Of a DNA stretch of 6,932 nt, positions 1-5,710 are shown in pieces. The position numbers and the translations under genes were made by a program. The DNA is from SIG299 sp964632165. GTDB lineage: Bacteria > Bacillota > Clostridia > Lachnospirales > Lachnospiraceae. The notes beneath the pieces are model-generated. The model did no database searches. It was not told where the DNA came from and worked only from the letters and a program-made list of their open reading frames with translations. The stretch is from assembly GCA_964632165.1 (NCBI GenBank), contig CAZWCZ010000056.1, positions 1-6,932 on the forward strand, given 5' to 3'. Within the stretch, counting starts at the first letter, position 1, and the number at the start of each line of letters is the position of its first letter.

Positions 1-1
1 A

Positions 2-241
2 CGCCATATTCCTATGAGTATGGAAGACTGGGCAAAACGACTTGACGGTTTCCTTGAATTTAACGGAACGGAGATACTTACCGGACCCGGAAAAATCAGT
101 GCAGAACAAGCCAAACTCCACGCTGAAACAGAATTTGAAAAATACCGCATTATCCAAGACCAACTCTTTATGTCTGATTTTGATAAGTATATGCTGGAAC
201 TTGAAGGACAGGCTAAAATGATTGCCGAAAAGAACGATTAA
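2..241 (+). CDS. RhuM-family protein, C-terminal end (5' part lies outside the window)
   Basis: The frame is open to the left edge and gives the last 79 residues of a larger protein. The stretch IPMSMEDWAKRLDGFLEF, then a GKISAEQAKLHAETEFEKY segment and a final charged helix, matches what I remember of the C-terminus of the RhuM family (Virulence_RhuM, named after a gene of a Salmonella pathogenicity island). Family members are usually about 330-350 residues, so roughly three quarters is missing here. The ATG at 14 is internal, not the start, because the family motif begins upstream of it. RhuM proteins are typical of genomic islands and conjugative elements and are often found near type I restriction-modification genes; their biochemical role is not established. 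An intrinsic terminator follows 21 bases after the stop, so this end is intact. The family call rests on memory of the motif, not on a search. Confidence 0.72.
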   Translation, partial: RHIPMSMEDWAKRLDGFLEFNGTEILTGPGKISAEQAKLHAETEFEKYRIIQDQLFMSDFDKYMLELEGQAKMIAEKND

Positions 242-262
242 AATCCCACTACAAAAACAACA

Positions 263-302
263 AAGACCGCCAGATTTCTCGTAATGAGATTCTGACGGTC
301 TT
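263..302 (+). terminator. Intrinsic terminator of the RhuM-family gene
   Basis: An AAGACCG arm at 263-269 pairs with CGGTCTT at 296-302. The stem continues through CAGA/TCTG after one C-A mismatch, and the loop region is TTTCTCGTAATGAGAT. A T-rich tail (TTATATTATT) follows. It lies 21 bases after the stop codon. The mirrored arm also offers A-rich sequence on the other side, so it could stop minus-strand transcription as well. Confidence 0.75.
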
Positions 303-315
303 ATATTATTACAAG

Positions 316-468
316 TTATATGTATTTTTCTTTAGCATCTCTAAACAAATTACTACATTCATCCTTAAAGCGATTTCTATTTAATCTTATTTCTGAATAC
401 TTTATCATTCTGACTGTCATCGCCATATCGGTTGCAATCCAATACTCATAACCGGAGTTCTCGCTCTC
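316..468 (-). pseudogene. Unrecognised ORF remnant, C-terminal end
   Basis: Reading from 468 down to a TAA at 316-318 gives 50 open codons, preceded immediately by in-frame stops (TAA, TGA, TAA at 469-477). The product contains SGYEYWIATDMAMTVRMIKY and ends in ECSNLFRDAKEKYI. It looks protein-like: mixed hydrophobic and charged residues, a WIATDMA segment and a lysine-rich helical end. No ribosome binding site precedes the possible ATG codons at about 420-427. I do not recognise the family. It could be the tail of a gene broken by a deletion, or a chance open frame. The proximity of the RhuM gene and the 59-residue gene suggests leftover mobile-element DNA. Confidence 0.3.
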
Positions 469-555
469 TTATCATTATGAAAGGTCGTGGCGTACCGGTT
501 AAAGTGGCTATCATCAGAAATAAGGTATCTCTGCACCTGATATTCAATTTTCAAA

Positions 556-612
556 GTTCGTGAAGCAGGTTATCTGAATGGTTTCAGAATGAACCCCTTC
601 ACTTGTTTGAAC
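556..612. repeat. Long imperfect hairpin (possible oriT-like or RNA structure)
   Basis: Nested inverted repeats share one centre. TCTGAA (573-578) pairs with TTCAGA (583-588) around the loop TGGT. GGTT (568-571) pairs with AACC (592-595), GTGAAG (560-565) with CTTCAC (597-602), and GTTC (556-559) with GAAC (609-612) across a 6-base bulge. That is 20 paired bases with small internal loops. No T-run follows on either strand, so it is not a plain terminator. Imperfect dyads of this kind are seen at transfer origins, at element ends and in structured leader RNAs. Nothing in the window decides between these. Confidence 0.55.
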
Positions 613-669
613 TGGGAGAGCGTTCCTGGGGGGTGTTTTTGAAAAATATTTTGAAAAAGTTTTAGATAT

Positions 670-700
670 AAAAAATCGCCTACTTCCAACTAAGGAGTAG
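670..700 (-). terminator. Intrinsic terminator of the 59-residue gene
   Basis: On the minus strand CTACTCC (700-694), the loop TTAGTT (693-688) and GGAAGTAG (687-680) form a 7-bp stem with one bulged base, followed after GCGA by TTTTTT (675-670). It starts 13 bases past the stop codon of the small gene at 714-893, which supports that gene being a real transcription unit. Confidence 0.6.
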
Positions 701-713
701 ATGACTATTTTCA

Positions 714-893
714 TTATATATAGATAATTTTCATTTTCTTCTTTTTGGCAGATGTGACTTTGCATAGAACATCATCGACACCATCTGTATATCTGCCTTG
801 TATAATTAAGTTATTCTTCAGATTGATTAGTGTGGTAACAATTTTTCTGTATTCCATATCAGTAAGATACAAATGATATTTTTTCTCTTTCAT
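714..893 (-). CDS. Small 59-residue basic protein, mobile-element type
   Basis: The protein begins MKEKKYHLYLTDMEYRKI and ends with a lysine-rich tail (AKKKKMKIIYI). The ATG at 893 is preceded by a near-perfect AAGGAGGT at 902-909, 8 bases away, and a terminator follows at 670-700, so the unit is complete although very short. A possible promoter (TTTACT at 941-946, 17 bases, TAAAAT at 918-923) would give a leader of under 20 bases; this part is weak. The middle reads NLIIQGRYTDGVDDVLCKV. From memory, small proteins with the pattern YHLYLTDxEY...GRYTDxVDDVLCK...AKKKK occur as hypothetical ORFs in conjugative transposons and islands of Clostridia. Function is unknown. The charge and size would allow nucleic-acid binding, but no helix-turn-helix or ribbon-helix-helix can be claimed from the sequence. 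Confidence 0.78.
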   Translation of the reverse strand: MKEKKYHLYLTDMEYRKIVTTLINLKNNLIIQGRYTDGVDDVLCKVTSAKKKKMKIIYI

Positions 894-1084
894 TTTGAGC
901 TACCTCCTTGCAATTACATTTTATTCGATTTGCTAATGAGAGTAAAATATGCGACTGATTATCAACCATTACCAACGGTAAAACACATAAATAATAATCC
1001 GTTTTATATTGCTTATTTTTCGTATCAATCGCCTTGTTTGTTAGCAAGGATTTTTGTAAGTTTTATATTTTCCCCTAAACAATA
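894..1084. other. AT-rich intergenic stretch with no recognisable gene
   Basis: Apart from the ribosome binding site and possible promoter of the 59-residue gene (900-946), I see nothing here that supports a gene. The open frames on both strands (about 62 and 70 codons) lack ribosome binding sites and have low-complexity translations. The stretch lies between the small mobile-type gene and the terminator of tRNA-Arg. If an element is integrated at the tRNA, the element end would fall here or inside the tRNA 3' end. Confidence 0.5.
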
Positions 1085-1127
1085 AAAAAGCCGAAACCCT
1101 TAATTTTACAAGGGATTTCGGCTTTTT
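1085..1127 (-). terminator. Bidirectional terminator downstream of tRNA-Arg
   Basis: AAAAAGCCGAAA then CCCTT (1085-1101) pairs with AAGGG, a bulged A, and TTTCGGCTTTTT (1110-1127), with loop AATTTTAC. T-runs on both strands let it work in both directions. On the minus strand it begins 4 bases after the tRNA 3' end, so it most likely ends the tRNA-Arg transcript. Confidence 0.85.
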
Positions 1128-1131
1128 GCAG

Positions 1132-1203
1132 CAGCCCCTGGGGGAATCGAACCCTCAACTAGCCCTTAGGAGGGGCTTGTTATATCCATTTAACTAAGAG
1201 GCC
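1132..1203 (-). tRNA. tRNA-Arg (anticodon CCT)
   Basis: The 72-base gene folds as a cloverleaf. The acceptor is GGCCTCT with AGGGGCT (a G-U pair at position 1-72 and a U-G pair), followed by T8-A9 and a GTTA/TAAC D stem. The anticodon stem AGCCC/GGGCT encloses the loop CTCCTAA, so the anticodon is CCT, reading the arginine codon AGG. The T arm is GAGGG-TTCGATT-CCCCC and contains one A-C mismatch. CCA is not encoded. A strong promoter lies at 1243-1271 and a terminator right after the 3' end. The 3' end faces the RhuM and small-ORF region, which is the orientation expected when an element uses a tRNA 3' end as its attachment site. Confidence 0.92.
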
Positions 1204-1242
1204 ATTTTTAGATTTTACGGCGGCGACAGCTGCAACACACTC

Positions 1243-1271
1243 ATTATAAAAAAAAGAGAGAAGAAAGTCAA
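1243..1271 (-). promoter_or_regulatory. Promoter of tRNA-Arg
   Basis: On the minus strand TTGACT (1271-1266) and TATAAT (1248-1243) are separated by exactly 17 bases. This is close to the vegetative sigma consensus. The predicted start is near 1236, about 33 bases before the tRNA 5' end. Confidence 0.85.
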
Positions 1272-1281
1272 CCAAATTGTG

Positions 1282-1326
1282 GATAATCCCGATTGATTGC
1301 AGATAATCCCGATTGAATACCGATTG
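1282..1326. repeat. Tandem 20-bp repeat with three CCGATTG heptamers, putative operator
   Basis: GATAATCCCGATTGA occurs at 1282-1296 and again at 1302-1316, a period of 20 bases. The heptamer CCGATTG recurs a third time at 1320-1326. The three heptamers start at 1289, 1309 and 1320, so they are spaced 20 and 11 bases, about two turns and one turn of helix. Each 15-mer includes the small dyad AATC-CC-GATT. The second heptamer overlaps the candidate feo -35 box and the third lies in its spacer, which suggests repressor binding. The regulator is not identifiable; a Fur- or DtxR-type metal regulator would fit the gene, but the sequence is not a clear match to a classical Fur box. Confidence 0.5.
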
Positions 1327-1341
1327 CAAGCTGATTATAAG
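1313..1341 (+). promoter_or_regulatory. Candidate promoter of the feo transcript
   Basis: TTGAAT (1313-1318) and TATAAG (1336-1341) are spaced by 17 bases, four and five matches to consensus. The start would be near 1348, giving a leader of about 60 bases before the 41-codon ORF. A second, weaker candidate is TTGCAA (1350-1355) with TAGGAT (1373-1378), also at 17 bases. The -10 of the first lies in the middle of a TTGCAAG/CTTGCAA dyad. Confidence 0.5.
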
Positions 1342-1408
1342 ATTAAAACTTGCAAGATAAAACAAATAGGTGTAGGATAGAAAACGAAAATAGGAACAGG
1401 AGGTATCT

Positions 1409-1534
1409 ATGGAACGGTATACCTTTAGCATGAAATTAAAAGATGGGGCATATGCGGAATATGTAAAGAGACAGTGGAGAGAGAGGCATGGCATTTGGGG
1501 GAAAATATTCGTTAAGGAGAAAGATAACGCATGA
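1409..1534 (+). CDS. 41-residue ORF coupled to feoAB, rhamnose-mutarotase-like N-terminus
   Basis: The ORF starts at an ATG preceded by AGGAGGT (1398-1404) and ends in a TGA that overlaps the ATG of the iron transporter as ATGA, so translation is probably coupled. The product starts MERYTFSMKLKDGAYAEYVK and later has RHGIWGK. This resembles the first part of the L-rhamnose mutarotase family (RhaM, about 104 residues), whose N-terminus follows a pattern like RYxFxMxLKPGxxxEYxRRHxxIWPE. The rest of that fold is absent and a few residues seem inserted before RH. It may be a small functional or regulatory ORF, or a truncated remnant whose ribosome binding site is still used. No signal peptide or membrane segment is present. 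The strong ribosome binding site and coupling support translation; the family link is tentative. Confidence 0.6.
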   Translation: MERYTFSMKLKDGAYAEYVKRQWRERHGIWGKIFVKEKDNA

Positions 1535-3876
1535 CACTGAAAGAAATAAAAGTAGGAACTTCTGCTGTTATCACGGCAGTTGGAGGAGAAGGAGCACTGC
1601 GGCAGCATTTTCTTGATATGGGAGTGCTTCCGGGGGCAAGGGTAACGGTAGTAAAATATGCTCCGATGGGAGACCCGGTAGAATTAAGGATTCATGGATA
1701 TGAACTGACATTGCGGTTAGATGACGCGGCAAAGATAGAGGTTCAGCCGACAGAAGAAAAAGAGGAAGAAAAGAAGGATAAAACAGAAAACAGGAGGATA
1801 CGTAGGGAGCATCCGGGACTTGGAGAAATTGGAAAATTTCATCCGAAGGGGACAGGAAATCCGCTTCCGGAGGGTGAAGAGCTGACATTTGCACTGGTCG
1901 GAAACCAAAATTGTGGGAAAACGACGCTCTTTAACCAACTGACAGGGGCAAGACAGCATGTTGGAAACTTCCCGGGAGTTACGGTTGACCGAAAGGATGG
2001 TATGATCTTAGGATATGAAAATACATTGATCACAGATCTGCCTGGGATATATTCGATGTCGCCGTATTCCAGTGAGGAACTGGTGTCCCGGAATTTTGTG
2101 CTGAAGGAAAAACCAAAGGCACTTATTAATATTGTAGATGCAACGAATATCGAGCGGAATCTGTACCTGACGATGCAGCTGCTGGAAATGGATATCCCGA
2201 TGGTTGTAGCGTTGAATATGATGGATGAGATGACAGGAAACGGCGGTTCCGTGGATATCAACCGTATGGAAGCGATGCTTGGTGTTCCGGTTGTGCCGAT
2301 TTCTGCAGCGAAAAATCAGGGAATCCATGAACTGGTAGAGCATGCGGTGCATGTGGCAAAATATCAGGAGAAGCCGGAAAAACAGGATTTTTGTGATGAA
2401 AAGGACAGAAACGGAGCTGTACACAGGTGCATTCATGCAGTAACACATTTGATTGAAGATCATGCCGTGGAGGCAGATGTTCCGGTACGGTTTGCAGCAG
2501 GAAAGCTGATTGAAGGGGATGAACTGCTTCTTCATCAGCTGAAGCTGGATGAAAATGAAACGGAATTGTTGGAACATATTGCGGTTCAGATGGAGAAAGA
2601 GAGCGGTCTGGACCGAAGTGCGGCAATTGCCGGTATGCGGTATGCGTTTATTACAAAAGTATGTGAAAGCTGTGTGACAAAGCCGCAGGAGAGCAAGGAG
2701 CATATCCGCAGTCAGAAAATGGATCGCCTGCTGACCGGAAAATATACGGCAATCCCGATTTTTATCGGGGTCATGGCAATGGTCTTTTATCTGACATTCC
2801 ATGTGATCGGGGCGTTTTTACAAGAACTGATGGCAATGGGAATTGAGGCATTGCAGGAGCAGGTGGATGTGCTGCTTGTTTCTCTTGGGGTAAACGAGAG
2901 TCTGCACGGACTGATCATCGACGGGATTTTTGAAGGGGTTGGAAGCGTTTTAAGCTTTTTGCCGATCATCGTAACGATGTTTTTCTTCCTCTCACTGCTG
3001 GAAGACAGTGGCTATATTGCACGAGTTGCTTTTTTTATGGACAAGCTGCTGCGGAAGCTTGGACTTTCAGGACGGAGTATTGTACCGATGCTCATCGGAT
3101 TTGGCTGTACGGTACCTGCGGTTATGTCATCCAGGACATTGCCAAGTGACAGAGACAGAAAGATTACGATTTTGTTGACTCCGTTTATGAGCTGCACCGC
3201 CAAATTGCCGATTTACGGATTCTTTGTCAGTGCCTTTTTCCCGAAATATGGCGGACTTATTATGACAGGATTATATGTGTTGGGGATTTTGTTTGGTATT
3301 TTAGCGGCACTCCTTTATAAAAAGACATTGTTCCGTGGAGAGGCAGTCCCGTTTGTTATGGAACTCCCGAATTATCGTATGCCAAGCGGAAAAAATGTGC
3401 TCCAGCTGTTGTGGGAAAAGTCAAAGGATTTTTTACAGCGGGCATTTTCGGTGATCCTGCTTGCTACCATTGCTGTATGGTTCCTGCAGAGTTTTGATTT
3501 TCAGCTCAATTTTGTGGAAGATTCCGGAGAAAGCATACTGGCAGCAATCGCGGGGCTGCTTTTACCGATATTCCGACCACTCGGGTTGGGAGACTGGCGG
3601 ATCGTGACGGCACTGATCAGCGGATTTATGGCAAAGGAAAGTGTAGTTTCTGTTCTGGAAGTTTTATTCGGGGCAGAAGGGGGGATTGCGATGGCAATAC
3701 AGCCGGTGGCTGCCGCTTCCATGCTGGTATTTAGCCTGCTGTATACACCTTGTGTCGCAGCGATCGCAGCAATCCGAAGAGAATTGGGATCAAAATGGGC
3801 TTTGTATGTGGTTCTTTTTCAATGTGCCATTGCCTGGGTGGCTGCATTTGCAGTAAGATGGATCGGAATGCTCTGA
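1531..3876 (+). CDS. feoB: FeoA-FeoB fusion, GTP-dependent ferrous iron transporter
   Basis: This inner-membrane protein imports Fe(II), powered or gated by GTP hydrolysis. Residues 1-73 form a FeoA (SH3-like) domain with the typical GALRQHFLDMGVLPGARVTV segment. A charged Glu/Lys linker follows at about 74-92. The G domain (about 118-280) has G1 GNQNCGKT (124-131), the switch Thr151 in GNFPGVTV, G3 DLPG (169-172), G4 NMMD (229-232) and G5 SAA (258-260). A helical GDP-dissociation-inhibitor-like region occupies about 280-395. The membrane part (about 405-781) has two Gate-type regions, with conserved cysteines in GFGCTVPA (C526), FMSCTAKLP (C555) and YTPCVAAIAA (C741). Separate FeoA is about 75 residues and FeoB about 700, so 781 fits a full fusion. 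AAGGAG at 1514-1519 precedes the ATG, and the start overlaps the upstream stop. No FeoC gene is seen. A terminator follows at 3901. Confidence 0.97.
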   Translation: MTLKEIKVGTSAVITAVGGEGALRQHFLDMGVLPGARVTVVKYAPMGDPVELRIHGYELTLRLDDAAKIEVQPTEEKEEEKKDKTENRRIRREHPGLGEIGKFHPKGTGNPLPEGEELTFALVGNQNCGKTTLFNQLTGARQHVGNFPGVTVDRKDGMILGYENTLITDLPGIYSMSPYSSEELVSRNFVLKEKPKALINIVDATNIERNLYLTMQLLEMDIPMVVALNMMDEMTGNGGSVDINRMEAMLGVPVVPISAAKNQGIHELVEHAVHVAKYQEKPEKQDFCDEKDRNGAVHRCIHAVTHLIEDHAVEADVPVRFAAGKLIEGDELLLHQLKLDENETELLEHIAVQMEKESGLDRSAAIAGMRYAFITKVCESCVTKPQESKEHIRSQKMDRLLTGKYTAIPIFIGVMAMVFYLTFHVIGAFLQELMAMGIEALQEQVDVLLVSLGVNESLHGLIIDGIFEGVGSVLSFLPIIVTMFFFLSLLEDSGYIARVAFFMDKLLRKLGLSGRSIVPMLIGFGCTVPAVMSSRTLPSDRDRKITILLTPFMSCTAKLPIYGFFVSAFFPKYGGLIMTGLYVLGILFGILAALLYKKTLFRGEAVPFVMELPNYRMPSGKNVLQLLWEKSKDFLQRAFSVILLATIAVWFLQSFDFQLNFVEDSGESILAAIAGLLLPIFRPLGLGDWRIVTALISGFMAKESVVSVLEVLFGAEGGIAMAIQPVAAASMLVFSLLYTPCVAAIAAIRRELGSKWALYVVLFQCAIAWVAAFAVRWIGML

Positions 3877-3900
3877 TAAGAAAATTAAGCTTTAGATGAA

Positions 3901-3942
3901 AAAAACCGTTCTCTTTTGTAGTCAGAAAAGAGAACGGTTTTT
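3901..3942 (+). terminator. Bidirectional terminator between feoAB and the carboxypeptidase gene
   Basis: A perfect 17-bp stem is formed by 3901-3917 (AAAAACCGTTCTCTTTT) and 3926-3942, with the 8-base loop GTAGTCAG. T-runs are present on both strands. It lies 24 bases after the feoAB stop and 11 bases after the end of the convergent carboxypeptidase gene, so it serves both. Confidence 0.95.
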
Positions 3943-3953
3943 GTATTGTTGTA

Positions 3954-5363
3954 TTACCGGTGGCTGCGCCGACGGTAGTATTCTTTTTTTCGTTTCCGGT
4001 ACGGAAGCTCAATGAGTACCAGATACAGACCGATGACCAAGACACAGAGACAGACGATGCCGCCGATGATCAAAGGGCGAAAATCGGTGTCTGCAGGATC
4101 TTTTACGGAAACCGGAGAAGAAGGAGGTGCAGTCGGAGCTTCAGAAGCTTCCGGTGTGCTTTCCGGAGTCGGAAGTGCTGTAGGATCCGGACTTACGGAG
4201 GGAGACGGAACAACAGTAACCGTATCTTCACTGTAATACAGGATTTCGGCGGAACCGACATAATGGTCTTCGTAATAGTATTCGATCTTTCCGATGGAAT
4301 TCTTTCCGGAAGACAAAACCTCTTTTGTTTCCAGAGAAATCTTCTTTGTCAGGTCATTAACGGAAGTGCCGTTTGGCAGGACAAGCGAAGTGCCTTCCAT
4401 GGAAAGCAGGTCGGAAGTGTCGCTGATAAAAGCTTCTCCATCGTCGAATAATGCCGGGAAAGCATTGGAAGAGCTTGTTTTTGCTGAGGAAAACGGCGTA
4501 AGGGAAAAATTTTGGAAGCCGTAGTCCAACAGGGCAATGGTATCGTTATAGACGACCGTGGAGTCAGGAGCTTTCATAATGACGCAGATGAGTGTCATAC
4601 CGTCACGTTCTGCACAAGTGACAAGACAGTTTCCTGCGGTAGAGGTATGACCGGTTTTTCCGGCAAAGACACCCTCATATTTTATCTTCTTCCGAAGAAT
4701 CTGGTGTGTGTTTGCAATGACACGCGATACATTTAAATTGGTTGCAGGGATTTCGTGATAGTATGAACCGGAAATCCTTGCAAAGGTGGGATATTCGATC
4801 AGCTTTCTGGCAATCTGTGCCAGGTCATACGGACAGGAATAATGTTCCGGGTCGTCCAGACCATGCGGATTCTTAAAGTTTGTATTGACACAGCCCAGTT
4901 CTTCGGCACGGGCATTCATCAGTTCGGCAAATTCTGTGAGGGTGCCGCCAATGTGTTCCGCAACCGCATAAGATACTTCATTTGCTGAGGCAAGAAGGAT
5001 GGCATACAGGGCTTCTTCCATTGTCAGCTGTTCGCCTTCCACCAGACCGATACGGCTGCTGTCCCAACCGATCTTGTGGACAGAATCATAGGAACAGGTA
5101 ATGATGTCGGTCAAAGGACACTGTTCAATGGCAAGGAGTGTAGTCATCAGCTTTGTGGTGCTTGCCGGGTAAAAAGATTCAAATCCGTTCTTTTCGTAAA
5201 GAACGATCCCTGTGGATGCTTCGATCAGAATGGCACCCTCAGCACTGATTTCAGGAGAATCGGGCCAATGTGTTTCCTCTGCATATGCTTTGGCAGGACA
5301 TAAGACACAAAGGCTGGAAAAAATCAGGAAACAGCACAGGAATGGTTTTAATATATGTTTCAT
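3954..5363 (-). CDS. D-alanyl-D-alanine carboxypeptidase (peptidase S11, PBP5/DacF type)
   Basis: The enzyme trims the terminal D-Ala from peptidoglycan pentapeptides outside the membrane. The 469-residue form starts at the ATG at 5363, with GAGG 6-7 bases upstream; a TTG four codons further up overlaps that ribosome binding site and was not used. A signal peptide covers residues 1-28, ending AYA before EE. The catalytic motifs are S68-T-T-K71 (in PASTTKLMT), S126-A-N128 and K236-T-G238, so the enzyme looks active. A Pro/Ser/Thr-rich linker (about 386-417) leads to one membrane helix (about 429-453) and a basic tail. Classical PBP5 enzymes use an amphipathic helix instead; the real membrane anchor here is typical of some clostridial members. 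It lies 20 bases after thioredoxin and is the last gene of the operon. Family naming (dacF, dacA, dacB) cannot be settled by eye. Confidence 0.94.
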   Translation of the reverse strand: MKHILKPFLCCFLIFSSLCVLCPAKAYAEETHWPDSPEISAEGAILIEASTGIVLYEKNGFESFYPASTTKLMTTLLAIEQCPLTDIITCSYDSVHKIGWDSSRIGLVEGEQLTMEEALYAILLASANEVSYAVAEHIGGTLTEFAELMNARAEELGCVNTNFKNPHGLDDPEHYSCPYDLAQIARKLIEYPTFARISGSYYHEIPATNLNVSRVIANTHQILRKKIKYEGVFAGKTGHTSTAGNCLVTCAERDGMTLICVIMKAPDSTVVYNDTIALLDYGFQNFSLTPFSSAKTSSSNAFPALFDDGEAFISDTSDLLSMEGTSLVLPNGTSVNDLTKKISLETKEVLSSGKNSIGKIEYYYEDHYVGSAEILYYSEDTVTVVPSPSVSPDPTALPTPESTPEASEAPTAPPSSPVSVKDPADTDFRPLIIGGIVCLCVLVIGLYLVLIELPYRKRKKEYYRRRSHR

Positions 5364-5383
5364 GATCAACCTCAAAGATAAAA

Positions 5384-5698
5384 TTACAGGTTATTTAAAA
5401 CCTCTTCTAATTCGGCTTTTGAAACGAGACCCACGATCTTGTTTACGACTTCACCGTTTTTAAAGAAAAGAATGGTCGGAATTGACATTACACCATATTT
5501 ATGAGCGGTGTCCGGGGCGTTATCTACGTTTAATTTGCCGATTTTAATTTTGCCCTCGTAGGCCGGAGCCAGTTCTTCAATGATTGGTGCAAGCATTTTG
5601 CACGGACCGCACCAGTCTGCATAAAAATCAACAGCTACCGGAAGTGTACAGGACAGTGCTTCCTCGTGAAAGTTTTCGTCAGTAAAATGAAATGCCAT
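5384..5698 (-). CDS. trxA: Thioredoxin
   Basis: This 104-residue cytoplasmic protein reduces disulfides in other proteins and is itself recharged by thioredoxin reductase. The redox motif WCGPC is at residues 29-33, the buried acidic residue is Asp24 in VDFYADWC, and the cis-proline is Pro74 in MSIPT. The length equals that of standard thioredoxin, with the fold intact through the C-terminal helix. I chose the ATG at 5698 because AAGGAG lies 8 bases upstream; the TTG two codons earlier sits too close to that site. The ribosome binding site overlaps the stop of the preceding 56-residue ORF. No thioredoxin reductase gene is in the window. It is co-transcribed with the carboxypeptidase, whose extracytoplasmic role is not obviously linked to it. 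Confidence 0.96.
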   Translation of the reverse strand: MAFHFTDENFHEEALSCTLPVAVDFYADWCGPCKMLAPIIEELAPAYEGKIKIGKLNVDNAPDTAHKYGVMSIPTILFFKNGEVVNKIVGLVSKAELEEVLNNL

Positions 5699-5710
5699 AA
5701 TCAAATCTCC

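Larger units (their letters stand above)
303..713. other. Gene-poor accessory stretch
   Basis: This AT-rich stretch has no convincing complete gene. Inside it I see an ORF remnant on the minus strand (316-468), a long imperfect hairpin (556-612) and a minus-strand terminator (670-700). The sequence between 471 and 555 contains the hexamer palindrome ACCGGT (495-500) and multiple stops in all frames. The pattern of small fragments between an island-type gene and a tRNA fits a degraded mobile element, but no transposase, integrase or relaxase is visible. Confidence 0.5.

Noticed and set aside
626..633. CCTGGGGG shared with the tRNA-Arg 3' region (1137-1144), considered as an attachment-site copy
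   Set aside because: Only 8 bases match and the flanks differ; too short to separate from chance.
544..765. 73-codon open frame on the minus strand
   Set aside because: It overlaps the end of the better supported 59-residue gene in another frame and runs through that gene's terminator and the hairpin; no ribosome binding site at its start.
859..1085. Open frames of about 62 and 70 codons on opposite strands
   Set aside because: No ribosome binding sites, low-complexity translations, and both overlap the start region of the 59-residue gene or the tRNA terminator side.
1180..1608. 142-codon open frame on the minus strand
   Set aside because: It runs from feoA through the control region into tRNA-Arg; the translation is Phe/Ser/Tyr-rich shadow sequence.
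2008..2802. 264-codon open frame on the minus strand inside feoB
   Set aside because: Antisense shadow of a complete FeoB domain structure; His/Cys/Arg-rich translation with no family resemblance.
3960..4451. 163-codon open frame on the plus strand inside the carboxypeptidase gene
   Set aside because: Antisense to a well-supported gene; Arg/Ser/Phe-rich translation and no start signals.
5364..5375. Four-codon N-terminal extension of the carboxypeptidase from a TTG
   Set aside because: The TTG overlaps the GAGG ribosome binding site that fits the ATG at 5363; the signal peptide starts naturally at MKHILK.
5699..5704. Two-codon extension of thioredoxin from a TTG
   Set aside because: The TTG is only a few bases from AAGGAG, while the ATG at 5698 has proper spacing and gives the standard start of the fold.
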